A DNA stretch of 64,000 bases from Dulcicalothrix desertica PCC 7102 (GTDB taxonomy: Bacteria; Cyanobacteriota; Cyanobacteriia; Cyanobacteriales; Nostocaceae): assembly GCF_003991905.1 (NCBI RefSeq), contig NZ_RSCL01000001.1, forward strand, positions 1 to 64,000. The letters are read 5' to 3'. A program made the position numbers and the translations under genes. Position 1 is the first letter of the stretch, and every line of letters begins with the position of its first letter. Below the pieces are notes generated by a model. The model did not search any database and had not been told where the DNA came from. It worked only from the letters and a program-made list of their open reading frames with translations. This document shows, piece after piece, positions 27,323 to 36,524 of this stretch.

Positions 27323-27555
27323 ATTACACCTTCACCTAACCAAAACTCATCTGGTAAAGGTTTATTAAAATCATCGCTCATCCGATACTTTCCCCGATTT
27401 AAACCTAAAACTCGTTTTTTTCGTGTTTTTTCAGGTTGGGCATACTTTTGTGTTAAAAATTCAACAAAATCTAGCACTTGCTGTTTCTGTTCAGGTGGTA
27501 GTGTTTGTAACTTGGTAATTACTTCTGATGTCGTATCAAGAACTTGAGGAGTCAT
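27319..27555 (-). CDS. DUF2281 antitoxin partner of VapC
   Basis: 78 residues: helix TSEVITKLQTLPPEQKQQVL, then VEFLTQKYAQ and the C-terminal toxin-binding tail MSDDFNKPLPDEFW. This is the DUF2281 antitoxin type. It probably represses its own promoter and neutralises the downstream toxin. A decayed second copy lies just upstream (27650-27860). Confidence 0.85.
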   Translation of the reverse strand: MTPQVLDTTSEVITKLQTLPPEQKQQVLDFVEFLTQKYAQPEKTRKKRVLGLNRGKYRMSDDFNKPLPDEFWLGEGVI

Positions 27556-27649
27556 CTTAATCCCTTTTGAATATATACTTTTGTATACTTATCCACATAT
27601 TGCAGTACACCTATAAAATTAGGTTGTAGGCATTAGTGGTATTTATATA

Positions 27650-27860
27650 TTATACCCTTACCTAACCAAAATTCATCCGGCAGTGGGTCATCAAAATCAT
27701 CGCTCATCCAAATCTGACCTTTATTTAAGTCTGGTACTCGTTGTTGCAGTGCTTCTTGAGAATAAGTATATTTATTTACTAAAAACTCAACAAAATCTAA
27801 CACTTATTGTTGCTGTTGAGGCGCCAAAGTTTTTAGTTTCGCAATTAGTTCTGATGTCAT
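27650..27860 (-). pseudogene. Second DUF2281 antitoxin copy, broken by a stop codon
   Basis: On the minus strand this reads MTSELIAKLKTLAPQQQQ, a TAA, then VLDFVEFLVNKYTYSQEAL and MSDDFDDPLPDEFWLGKG, closely parallel to the intact antitoxin at 27319. The TAA interrupts the first helix region. No toxin gene follows it before the intact pair, so this looks like a tandem duplication whose first unit decayed. Confidence 0.8.
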
Positions 27861-28006
27861 ATTTATAACTTGAGGAGTCCGAAGGCTTTTACTTTGTAAG
27901 TTTATATTACCCATAATATAAGTAAAGGCGCCTTTTTCTTAAACGCTTTGAAGAAAGCGCGTTTTATATTGGAACTAGGTGAACTTCTGTGTAGCTCAGG
28001 ATTTCT

Positions 28007-28639
28007 ATGAAAGTTGAGTCCATCAGTATTACTAATTTTAAGCGCTTCGAGAATTTGGAGGTGTCGTTTCAAAACCAAACCATCAATACCATTAGTAACA
28101 GGTTTTTGGTGTTAGGCGATAATGGTACGGGGAAGACAACCTTGCTACAAGCTATTGCGCTTCCCTTGGCACTGGCAACAAAGCAAATTCAACGAGTCAC
28201 AGATTTTGATTGGCTAGGGTTTCTTCCTGGTCGCTACCAACGTTGGGGGGCGCCGCGTATTGAATTGTCTGTATTATTTACGGATGAAGAAATTACTGCT
28301 ACGCGCGCGTTATTTAAAAGATGGGCTGCAACCAGAACTGAACGTTCTTTAATTGAACCAGGAGACAGTAAGCGCGTCCGCTTAATCCTTGATGGAGAAC
28401 GCTGTTATACTGCAACTGATGCTCAGTACTACCAATTCGCGGGACGTTACTACGCACGCAATTTGTACATTACAGAAGGTGGTACACAAGTTCTTTTAGG
28501 TTGGTACTGGGAGAGAAAAGAAATTGAAAATTATTTGATTGACCCCAAAGTTTTTAAAAAGGCGTTGGGTAGTAATGCACCACCAGCATCCGAATACCGT
28601 GCAGCACTACTAGCTTCAGCAGAAAAAATAGGTGCCTAA
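28007..28639 (+). CDS. Internally deleted AAA/OLD-type ATPase
   Basis: 210 residues. It starts as a RecF/OLD-like ATPase (SISITNFKRFENLEVSF) with Walker A GDNGTGKTT, but the ABC signature, Walker B and middle are absent. The frame passes directly from DAQYYQFAGRYYARN to EIENYLIDPKVFKKALG, a segment normally near the C-terminal end of such proteins. The full family is usually over 500 residues, so this is probably a non-functional deletion derivative. In other contexts these ATPases serve anti-phage systems. Confidence 0.6.
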   Translation: MKVESISITNFKRFENLEVSFQNQTINTISNRFLVLGDNGTGKTTLLQAIALPLALATKQIQRVTDFDWLGFLPGRYQRWGAPRIELSVLFTDEEITATRALFKRWAATRTERSLIEPGDSKRVRLILDGERCYTATDAQYYQFAGRYYARNLYITEGGTQVLLGWYWERKEIENYLIDPKVFKKALGSNAPPASEYRAALLASAEKIGA

Positions 28640-28767
28640 AAGCAGTAATAATTTATACACACGAGACAGAACTCAGCCGTAGGATATACAAATATCTATT
28701 CAACTCAAAAAGTCGAGAGAGAGACTTAGCGAAACAAAAGGAAGTTTTTGGGCTGGAAGGAGAATTA

Positions 28768-29619
28768 ATGTTCACAGAACCACCGAATAGTGAGTCTTTT
28801 GATGCAATTATCCAGTGGGCTGCTTCCTTTACAAGTTCTAATAATATTTGGAACGAAAATAGAAATAACATACGTATACAATTAGTTGAACTATTCAAGA
28901 ATAGCTGGCAAGAGCTACGTAAAGAAAACAATAGTAATTCAAGTGAGATACGCAAGCTGCAAAGGCATATTCGCTTTGCCCTCCACAGACTTTCTATTTT
29001 AGGACTTGGGGATATTCTCGGCAGCCTGATGGAAATTTTGCGTGAAGCTTATTGGATAATTCGCGACCCCATAAATGTGTTAGAAAATCTAGCACGGCAA
29101 GGCTACCTTGCTCAAATTAGAAGTTTACTGGCATATTATCAAAACCTTAAGCAACCCGTTGAATATCTTAAAGCAGTAACAATTAGAGCAATGCGCTTCT
29201 TGCCGAATATTGATGCTCAAGAATGGGAGTTAATTGTTGAATTTGCCACTATCTCAGATGGTTCAGTTAGTATACCCGAAAGGCTAATGTCCACAGAATC
29301 ATGGCTATATCTGGGGCACAAATATAATGATTTTAAGCAAAGCCATCATATTGAGGCAGTTAAAAAGGCCCTTCGTTCTGAACCATCACTACCAAGTCGA
29401 TTAGAGAAAAATTATCTTTTAATCTTGGGACAGTTTGAACCAAGTGCTGTTGAAGAATTCTCCATAAATGTAAACGACCCTATGCTTGTCAACGCGCGAT
29501 ATCTTGCGCTTCAAGGTAATCCATCCAGCATATTTGACTTGCCGGAACTTAAAACTCTTCGAGAAAATTATTATAGTGGTCAAAGTCCAACAGATAGTGA
29601 AGAAGGATCGCCTTATTAA
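28768..29619 (+). CDS. Hypothetical helical protein, possibly 5'-truncated
   Basis: 283 residues from the first ATG. The frame is open and coding-like upstream to about 28630 (KAVIIYTHETELSRRIYKYL, RDLAKQKEVFGLEGEL), yet has no usual start there. A shift within the A-run near 28621-28626 would join it to the truncated ATPase before it. No domain is recognised: mostly alpha-helical, with a C-terminal half like a solenoid (YLALQGNPSSIFDLPEL). It may be the C-terminal part of the same degraded gene, or a separate effector. Confidence 0.45.
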   Translation: MFTEPPNSESFDAIIQWAASFTSSNNIWNENRNNIRIQLVELFKNSWQELRKENNSNSSEIRKLQRHIRFALHRLSILGLGDILGSLMEILREAYWIIRDPINVLENLARQGYLAQIRSLLAYYQNLKQPVEYLKAVTIRAMRFLPNIDAQEWELIVEFATISDGSVSIPERLMSTESWLYLGHKYNDFKQSHHIEAVKKALRSEPSLPSRLEKNYLLILGQFEPSAVEEFSINVNDPMLVNARYLALQGNPSSIFDLPELKTLRENYYSGQSPTDSEEGSPY

Positions 29620-29995
29620 GGTTAATTATTATACAAGAGGTTTTAGCAACCGCCTGTACTAGATAATTGGTGTTACCAGCCAATAATTCCATTAAATTTC
29701 GTTTTTTGCGAATATTGCGAATATTGCGATTTTTCCATTATCGGAGTACAATAACGTAACTAGGAACAAAAAAATCCAGATATACAGTATGGTTCAGCTA
29801 TCTATTCGTAAGGATTGTGCTAAATAACCCCAGGTTTTGAGTATCTTACCTTGTAAACACTTACAGGTAAAGCTAGTTTAAACCAAATTATTCTCGTTTA
29901 TTGTTTTTTGTACAACTGCACAATTCTGGATTCTTACCTCCTGTACTGAGTAAAAAAACAGATAATTTGAATGATTTGCGCGTAGGTATAAAACT
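29620..29995. other. Intergenic region before the HTH/PIN module
   Basis: AT-rich, with a short direct repeat GCGAATATTGCGAATATTGCGA near 29710. No gene seen; the promoter of the antitoxin-toxin pair should lie in its right part. Confidence 0.4.
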
Positions 29996-30433
29996 ATGTC
30001 CAAGAACTTACTTGTCACTATTGACGCAGAAGGAAATCGTTCTAGTAATTTAAGGAAACAGCTTGAAGAACGTTACCAAAATGGCACACATAAATTAGTT
30101 CGAGCAGACGGTACAGAGTTACCTATTTCCGATAATGTGTTTCAAGTATTGCAACAAATCTTACCCGCGTTGGAGCAAGGTAGAACAACAATAACAATTA
30201 CACCTAATAATCGTGAAATGACTACCCAAGAAGCGGCTGACATTCTGAATGTTTCTCGTCCCCATCTAATAAAGCTGCTAGAAAATAATGAGATTCCTTA
30301 TACAAAGACGGGTAGTCATCGTCGGATTAAAGTAAAAGATTTAATGGATTATAAGGAAAAGAAAGATTCTCAGTGTCGTCAATCGCTGTCAGAGATGACG
30401 GAGATTATGCAAGAGAATGGTTTGTTTGACTAA
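29996..30433 (+). CDS. Excisionase-type HTH antitoxin
   Basis: 145 residues. A MerR/excisionase-type helix-turn-helix occupies about 80-118 (MTTQEAADILNVSRPHLIKL, then TGSHRRIKVKDLMDY). The N-terminus may mediate dimerisation. The next gene, 33 bp on, is a PIN-domain protein, the known pairing for this antitoxin type. It probably neutralises that protein and represses the operon. Confidence 0.8.
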   Translation: MSKNLLVTIDAEGNRSSNLRKQLEERYQNGTHKLVRADGTELPISDNVFQVLQQILPALEQGRTTITITPNNREMTTQEAADILNVSRPHLIKLLENNEIPYTKTGSHRRIKVKDLMDYKEKKDSQCRQSLSEMTEIMQENGLFD

Positions 30434-30466
30434 AGCAATAAGTAATGTTGAGTACTTTTTCTAATC

Positions 30467-31273
30467 GTGGGTAATTTTTCTGCGCTTCTCGACGCTTGCG
30501 TAATTTTTCCTTATTCTCTGTCTAATGTATTACTAGAAGCAGCGTATCAGGGGCTGTACCGAGTTCATTTTTCTGATAAAATCTTGGACGAGGCTATTCG
30601 GAACCGAGTAAAAAGGGGACGAATGGACGAAGTGACAGCAGATAGATTTAGAGCCGCTTTGATTAAAGGTTTTTTTCATGCGCTGGTGGAAGCTCCAGTT
30701 TCCTTAGAGGAAAAGATGGAAAACCATCCTAAAGATAGGCATGTACTTGCTGCTGCTGTTCATGCAAAAGTCGATGTAATCGTCACATCGAATCTAAAAG
30801 ATTTTCCTGCATCGTCTCTGGCGCCTTGGAATATGGAAGTCATGCATCCTGATGATTTTCTAAATTACTTATGTAATGAAAATGGTGATGATGTTCTGTA
30901 TGATTTAATCTCTACACAGATTGCGGGGTATAAAAAGCCGCCTATGACTTTTTTAGAATTCCTTTCAAATTTTGAGAACGAACAACCAAAGTTTGCTAGC
31001 CGAATATTAATTTACGCCTATAGCTATGAAGTTGAAAAGTTTGCGATAAATGCTTTAGCTAGCGTTACTAATGCAGGAAAAGGTCAGCGTGTTCTAAGTG
31101 GAAATCGCTATAAAATCTCTGAAACTAACAATGAAATTTCAATTATAGAAAAGAGTACTAAACGAGAAGTTTTTCGTTCATGCAGTGATGGATTTATAGG
31201 AAATCTCAAGGTTAAAGATATTGAAATATTTCAAGAAGCTTTAAAACAACTAAATGAAGAAGGCTATTCGTAA
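30467..31273 (+). CDS. PIN-domain toxin with C-terminal extension
   Basis: 268 residues with a GTG start. The PIN core spans 1-135: FSALLDACV (D9), the helix YRVHFSDKILDEAIRN, HPKDRHVLAAAVHAKVDVIV and TSNLKDFP, giving the expected spaced acidic residues. Residues 140-268 are an extension without a known fold. It is predicted to be an RNase toxin controlled by the HTH protein upstream. Confidence 0.8.
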   Translation: MGNFSALLDACVIFPYSLSNVLLEAAYQGLYRVHFSDKILDEAIRNRVKRGRMDEVTADRFRAALIKGFFHALVEAPVSLEEKMENHPKDRHVLAAAVHAKVDVIVTSNLKDFPASSLAPWNMEVMHPDDFLNYLCNENGDDVLYDLISTQIAGYKKPPMTFLEFLSNFENEQPKFASRILIYAYSYEVEKFAINALASVTNAGKGQRVLSGNRYKISETNNEISIIEKSTKREVFRSCSDGFIGNLKVKDIEIFQEALKQLNEEGYS

Positions 31274-31427
31274 AGGATTTCAACTCAGTACTAGATTGTA
31301 AGATTTTATGAAAACCGACACCAAGCCTTTTCTCTGTGTCCTAATAGTCTCTGTGGTTAATTTCGAGCATCGATTCTTTCACGAATAATCTAGGATTGCT
31401 ATAGCAGAATTTAAAATTTAAAATCTC

Positions 31428-32801
31428 ATGCCTTTCGCCACTACAGGAACCATTGCTGCCATCGCTACCGCTATTGTCCCACAACAAGGTAGCGTCGGGA
31501 TAGTACGCGCGTCTGGTTCCGAAGCTCTAGATATTGCTAAAAAGCTTTTTCATGCACCAGGTAAGCAAGTTTGGGAAAGTCACCGCATTTTATATGGTTA
31601 CATTCGTCATCCTCAAACCCAAGAACTCGTAGACGAAGTGCTGTTATTAATAATGCAAGCACCACGTTCGTATACCCGTGAGGATGTGGTGGAGTTTCAC
31701 TGTCATGGGGGAATTATGGCAGTGCAGCAAGTGTTACAGTTGTGTTTAGAAGCAGGCGCCCGTCTTGCACAACCAGGAGAGTTTACACTACGAGCATTTT
31801 TAAATGGGCGCCTAGATTTAACGCAAGCTGAAGGTATTGCTGACTTAGTTGGCGCCAAATCTCCACAAGCTGCACAAACTGCGTTAGCTGGAATTACAGG
31901 TAAATTAGCTCAACCAATTAAAAAACTGCGTGCAGATTGTTTGGATGTTTTAGCGGAAATTGAGGCACGTATCGATTTTGAAGACGATTTACCACCATTA
32001 GATTATGAGTTTATCACTGCGGAAATTCAAAAAATTAGCCTAGAAATAAATCGTATTCTTGCTACAGCAGAAAAAGGGGAATTGCTGCGAACGGGTTTAA
32101 AAGTTGCTATAGTTGGGCGCCCAAATGTCGGAAAATCTAGTTTACTAAATGCGTGGAGTCGTAGCGATAGGGCAATTGTCACTGATTTACCTGGCACAAC
32201 GCGCGATGTTGTGGAGTCGCAATTAGTTGTAGGTGGTATACCTGTACAAGTATTAGATACTGCTGGAATAAGAGAGACAGAAGATACTGTAGAGAAGATT
32301 GGTGTAGAACGTTCGCGCAAAGCTGCCGAGTCAGCAGATTTAGTGTTATTAACTATTGATGCTTCTACTGGTTGGACACCATTAGATGAAGAAATATATA
32401 TTAACGTGAAAGGGCGCCCGTTAATTTTGGTTGTTAATAAAATAGATATCGCGTCATTACAACAACATTATCCTGAAGAAATAAATAATGTTGTCAAAAC
32501 AGCAGCAGCAAAAAATCAAGGAATAGACGCTTTAGAAACAGCTATTCTAGAAAAAATCCAATCTGGTAAAATTACTGCTGCTTCTTTAGATTTTGCCATT
32601 AACCAACGTCAAGGCGCCGCACTGACACAAGCAAAGTCATGTTTAGAACAAGTATTATTAACTATTGAGCAAGACTTACCTCTTGATTTTTGGAGTATTG
32701 ACTTACGTGGCGCCATTTACGCCCTAGGTGAAATTACAGGAGAAGAAGTAACAGAGTCTGTATTAGATAAAATATTTAGTCGGTTTTGTATTGGTAAGTA
32801 A
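31428..32801 (+). CDS. mnmE: tRNA modification GTPase MnmE
   Basis: 457 residues, full length. The N-terminal formyl-THF-binding domain ([20 protein letters not shown]), the helical domain, the G domain (GRPNVGKSS about residues 230-238, DTAGIRE, NKID) and the terminal FCIGK with its catalytic Cys are all present. With MnmG it installs the (carboxymethyl)aminomethyl group at U34 of certain tRNAs. No mnmG is adjacent. The ATG is in a good context and six GGCGCC or GGCGCC-like sites lie inside the gene. Confidence 0.97.
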   Translation: MPFATTGTIAAIATAIVPQQGSVGIVRASGSEALDIAKKLFHAPGKQVWESHRILYGYIRHPQTQELVDEVLLLIMQAPRSYTREDVVEFHCHGGIMAVQQVLQLCLEAGARLAQPGEFTLRAFLNGRLDLTQAEGIADLVGAKSPQAAQTALAGITGKLAQPIKKLRADCLDVLAEIEARIDFEDDLPPLDYEFITAEIQKISLEINRILATAEKGELLRTGLKVAIVGRPNVGKSSLLNAWSRSDRAIVTDLPGTTRDVVESQLVVGGIPVQVLDTAGIRETEDTVEKIGVERSRKAAESADLVLLTIDASTGWTPLDEEIYINVKGRPLILVVNKIDIASLQQHYPEEINNVVKTAAAKNQGIDALETAILEKIQSGKITAASLDFAINQRQGAALTQAKSCLEQVLLTIEQDLPLDFWSIDLRGAIYALGEITGEEVTESVLDKIFSRFCIGK

Positions 32802-32847
32802 AAGTGTATCTTAATTCTTAATTGATTATTTAGCAGAAGCTCACCTT

Positions 32848-34053
32848 ATGACAACCGCACCCCTAAGCTGGCAAGAACTAGAAACCCTCACGAACTATCA
32901 AATAGATACCGTTAATGGTCCCACCAACTCAAGAGCTACGTTGCGCTTATTTGGGCACTCCGAATCTGATGTGCGGGTGACGCTGTACCGTGATAACCAC
33001 GCTTGGTGTCCTTACTGTCAAAAAGTTTGGCTATGGTTAGAAGAAAAACAGATTCCCTACCGCATCGAAAAAGTAACAATGTTTTGCTATGGGGACAAAG
33101 AAAGTTGGTACAAACGTAAGGTACCATCAGGAATGCTACCCGCAATCGAGCTTTCGGGGCGGATTATTAAGGAAAGCGATGACATATTGCTTGCTTTAGA
33201 AAAGGTTTTTGGAGCATTGAACCAAGGAATGGAAGACCGCACTGTGCTTCCTTTACGTCAATTAGAACGACTTTTATTTAGAGCTTGGTGCGGTTGGCTG
33301 TGTACAAGAGCAGTTTCTTCTCAACAAGAACAACGCAACCGAGAACAATTTATAGAAGTGGTGGCTAAAGTCGAGGATGCTTTGGGTCGTACTCCAGGAC
33401 CTTACTTTTTATCGGACTTTGGCACAGTTGATGTTATCTTTACACCCTATGTCGAACGGATGAATGCGAGTCTTTATTACTACAAAGGTTATTCCCTGCG
33501 AGAAGAAAACCCTCGATTTAACGCATGGTTTGCGGCAATGGAAAGCCGACCTACTTACTGCGGTACCCAGAGCGACTTTCACACCCACGTACATGATTTG
33601 CCACCCCAAATGGGGGGTTGTTGGGAAAACGGCGAAACCCAGATGCTTCTCAATAAAGCGCGGGTGGATAACGGCCCCTGGTTTGGGCTACCAGATGTTA
33701 CTTATCCAGAACCCGAAAACTCCCGTATGGAAGCTCTTCAACGAACCATCAAACACCGCATTAATATTATTCGAGTTAACCCCGCCGATAATCAATTGTT
33801 CGATCAAGCCCTCCGTTGTGCTTTAACATACATGATGACAGGCGAAGACTGTATACCTCCATCAGGTTCTGATGTCGCTCTGCGATATTTACGCGACCGC
33901 ATTAATGTACCACGAGACATGTCCATCTACGCAGCCAAGAGATTGAGGGAATCCCTAGAAAAAACTGCCTCCCTTGTGGGTAATGGTCAGCCAGCTCCCA
34001 TTCCCACTAACCATCGACGAGATCAAGACCCATCTAACTTTGCTCGCAAGTAA
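32848..34053 (+). CDS. Glutathione S-transferase-family protein
   Basis: 401 residues. The thioredoxin-fold N-domain (about 40-125) carries [20 protein letters not shown], a CxxC (C54, C57) as in omega/glutaredoxin-like GSTs, and the cis-Pro [12 protein letters not shown] helical C-domain follows, then an extension of about 150 residues beyond normal GST length (about 220) with the motif [11 protein letters not shown]. It may act as a thiol reductase; substrate unknown. It lies 46 bp after mnmE on the same strand. Confidence 0.8.
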   Translation: MTTAPLSWQELETLTNYQIDTVNGPTNSRATLRLFGHSESDVRVTLYRDNHAWCPYCQKVWLWLEEKQIPYRIEKVTMFCYGDKESWYKRKVPSGMLPAIELSGRIIKESDDILLALEKVFGALNQGMEDRTVLPLRQLERLLFRAWCGWLCTRAVSSQQEQRNREQFIEVVAKVEDALGRTPGPYFLSDFGTVDVIFTPYVERMNASLYYYKGYSLREENPRFNAWFAAMESRPTYCGTQSDFHTHVHDLPPQMGGCWENGETQMLLNKARVDNGPWFGLPDVTYPEPENSRMEALQRTIKHRINIIRVNPADNQLFDQALRCALTYMMTGEDCIPPSGSDVALRYLRDRINVPRDMSIYAAKRLRESLEKTASLVGNGQPAPIPTNHRRDQDPSNFARK

Positions 34054-34172
34054 AATTAAAACGTAGGGTGTGTGGCGCCATAAAAAATCGTGTACTTTTA
34101 CGTCATACTTGTAGCGTCACGCACCATTCTTTAAATATTGTACCTATAAATATTAATATCTAAGTATGAGAA

Positions 34173-34379
34173 TTACAGAAATTTGCGCCCAGAAAATTGT
34201 TTCGCTAAGTCTTGTCTTAAACATTGACCAATATAAAACTTAAGTAGAGCTTCTACAGACATATCCCTTATCGCAGCTATTTTTTGAAGCGATTCTAATG
34301 TATCAGTTGGTATTTTAATAGAAACCGTCTCAGTCGGACGAGGACGTATATGTAATTTAATTTCTTCAGGATTCTTCAT
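34173..34379 (-). CDS. Small ribbon-helix-helix-like protein
   Basis: 68 residues: beta segment TETVSIKIPTDTLESLQKIA followed by two helices (DMSVEALLKFYIGQCLRQDL). The pattern fits a CopG/RHH DNA-binding antitoxin. It is divergent from hicBA and has no toxin gene beside it on its own strand. Confidence 0.6.
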   Translation of the reverse strand: MKNPEEIKLHIRPRPTETVSIKIPTDTLESLQKIAAIRDMSVEALLKFYIGQCLRQDLAKQFSGRKFL

Positions 34380-34488
34380 ACAGTTTTCTTTCCGAGCAAG
34401 TAACTAGCGTAGCTTAATAAATATGTTATAATACAGAATATAAACTTATCTAATTAAAAACAATATAAAGATTTAAAAAGCGAAACTT

Positions 34489-34695
34489 ATGAAACAGGCA
34501 TTTACAGCAAGTGTATGGCAAGAGGATAACTGGTTTGTCGCACAATGCTTGGAAGTGGATATTGCAAGTCAAGGAGAAACTGAAGCTGAAGCTTTATCAA
34601 ATTTAAGCGAAGCTTTGTCACTGCATTTTGAGCCACCAATAGCTACGATAGTACCCCAGATTAAGACTTTTGAGGTAGAAATAGGTGCCGCTTAA
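34489..34695 (+). CDS. hicB: HicB-family antitoxin
   Basis: 68 residues with the HicB-type degraded RNase-H-like fold: FTASVWQEDNWFVAQCLEVD, IASQGETEAEALSNLSEAL. No C-terminal DNA-binding domain, as in short HicB. It overlaps the downstream hicA by 11 bp. Confidence 0.85.
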   Translation: MKQAFTASVWQEDNWFVAQCLEVDIASQGETEAEALSNLSEALSLHFEPPIATIVPQIKTFEVEIGAA

Positions 34696-34906
34696 ACCAT
34701 TACCTTTTCGTGAAGTAAAACGTAAGCTGGAAGCTGCTGGTTTTGAGGAAGTTAGTCAAAAAGGTAGTCACGTAAAGTTTGCGAAAATAATCGATGAAGG
34801 AATACGTACTGCGATAGTACCTAACAAGCGGGAAATAAGTATTGGTACGCTTGGCAGTATTTTACGACAAGCTGGGATAAGCATTGAAGAATTTGAAATA
34901 TTGTAA
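34685..34906 (+). CDS. hicA: HicA-family mRNA interferase toxin
   Basis: 73 residues with a GTG start inside hicB. The double-stranded-RNA-binding-like fold has the catalytic His in QKGSHVKFAK (H29) and the conserved ending ISIGTLGSILRQAGIS. HicA cleaves mRNA and is held by HicB. The antitoxin-first order with overlapping start suggests the antitoxin is made first. Confidence 0.9.
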   Translation: MPLKPLPFREVKRKLEAAGFEEVSQKGSHVKFAKIIDEGIRTAIVPNKREISIGTLGSILRQAGISIEEFEIL

Positions 34907-35024
34907 CTTGCATTTTTTAATCTCGGTGTTGTTACTGAAGGCATTATTTGACTTGTTAATTTAAGCTGTACGTGTTTTAACTAGCTTTTGCTTCAAAGAA
35001 CAGGTTAAGAGAAACCAGCATCTT

Positions 35025-35285
35025 TTGGAGAGAGTCATTGATAAACAGGTTTCAGCAGATTTTATAAATGCTGAATCTCAAGTTAATGATTACATTAAAA
35101 AGTTTCAGGATGAGTTTGATACTTTGTTGAAGGAACGGGAAACTAGAGAATCTGAAAAAATGCAAATTCGTGCTAGTCTTGATGTTCATAAAGCTAAGTT
35201 AAATGAGTATTTAAACGAATTAGTTCCGCTTCGCACTTCTTTAGATAGCTGGAAACCTAAGCAGATTCCTATAATGCTTGGTTAA
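35025..35285 (+). pseudogene. Coiled-coil gene fragment
   Basis: 86 codons from a TTG, open upstream to about 34960 (KEQVKRNQHLLERVIDKQVS). Strongly charged coiled coil (YIKKFQDEFDTLLKERETR). It resembles the C-terminal helical end of a larger cyanobacterial protein, perhaps a dynamin-like GTPase; no N-terminal part remains. Probably a remnant. Confidence 0.4.
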
Positions 35286-35881
35286 CAATTTAAAGTGTAG
35301 CATTTTAATGATGGTAAGATTTCCGCTTATGGTATGGTATTACCCGTAATCTTAAGGATTGCTACTTATGATAGGGTAGACTCATGACATAAAAGGGCGC
35401 CTTCAAAACATTTCCTTAGTGTCATTAATTCTAGAAGATAGGCGCCTAATTTTAAGCTCAAGAAACTCTCCTCTCTGTGCCCTCTGTGTCTGTGTGGTAA
35501 ATATCTTTATTACCAAAATCAACAACGTGAGCTATTGGTTTGTTTCATTAAGTTAGCTGGCTTAATAATTCTTTCTTTGTGTCCTTTGTGCCTTTGTGGT
35601 TATTTCTCTTACTTGTTACTTGCTTTATCTTGAAAACGGGTTAAAACTTTACTTTTAAATAAACTTCAAAATCTTTAAGATGCTACCCTACCCTTCGGGA
35701 TATCCTACCCTGCGGGAAAACTTCGTTTACGGATAACGGGAAAACTGCGCCCTTCGTGTCTCAGCATGACAAAAGCGAGATGCTTCGTGCCTCAGCATGA
35801 CAAAAGCGAGATGCTTCTTGTTCCCCCCTTATTAAGGGGGGTTAGGGGGGATCAGATTAAGGTAAATTTTGGAACACGGTG
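35286..35881. other. Repeat-dense intergenic region
   Basis: No gene seen. It holds two CTCTGTG-type blocks (35471-35500, 35571-35606), two GGCGCC-centred sites (35396, 35441), an inverted relative of the 7635 repeat (35690-35757), a doubled CAGCATGACAAAAGCGAGATGCTTC (35764-35815) and a CCCCCTTATTAAGGGGGG palindrome near 35824. It looks like a landing site for many small repeats. Confidence 0.6.
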
Positions 35882-36337
35882 TCAATGATTTGTTTGGCTT
35901 TGATATCTAATGTATTCCAATCCGACTTCTCCTTGTTCATCGATTAAACTAGTATCTATAGATACTGCTTCGCCTGACGCATAATTTTGGAAACATACTT
36001 GGTAGCATAATTCCCATATATCGATGTTGAGTCGCTGCTCTTGACGCTGTAGACACAGATGATATCCTGGATGGGGCATTGGTAGTTTTTCGAGGGTGCG
36101 CTTGATATCTTCTGTTCGTTCCGGGGTTGCAGTTTCGAGTTCCTCTATTAACGAAGTCACCATTGCCTTGGTTTCATCGCTGGTACCCGGCGCCCATACT
36201 AGTACGTCTTGGTAGGTTCCTTTCCAGTTTGATACGTCAAGCTGTTTGCGGATATTGTCGATAAGACGGATAAATGCTGGTTGCATCAGGGTTTCTGCCT
36301 GCTGCCATATGTTGGAGTCGGTTATCTTGGGTGGCAT
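35882..36337 (-). CDS. Conserved hypothetical protein
   Basis: 151 residues, soluble, mixed helix/strand: LMQPAFIRLIDNIRKQLDVS, WELCYQVCFQNY, then a C-terminal VSIDTSLIDEQGEVGLEYIR. The pattern looks like a cyanobacterial family of unknown function. Divergent from the Ser/Thr kinase at 36525. ATG start. Confidence 0.65.
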   Translation of the reverse strand: MPPKITDSNIWQQAETLMQPAFIRLIDNIRKQLDVSNWKGTYQDVLVWAPGTSDETKAMVTSLIEELETATPERTEDIKRTLEKLPMPHPGYHLCLQRQEQRLNIDIWELCYQVCFQNYASGEAVSIDTSLIDEQGEVGLEYIRYQSQTNH

Positions 36338-36524
36338 AAGTGATTTTTTATACTCTAGTATTAAAATTCACGAACTAAATTCAAAAACTATGTTTAAAAA
36401 AATATTTACGAAAAAGTTGGGTTTTTAGCAAAATCTTTTATTAAGATAGCGGATTTTGCTGCGGAGGATTTGGAGATATTTATTACCACCTGTTTAGTCG
36501 GGTGTCAACAAGCTTGGAGGATAT

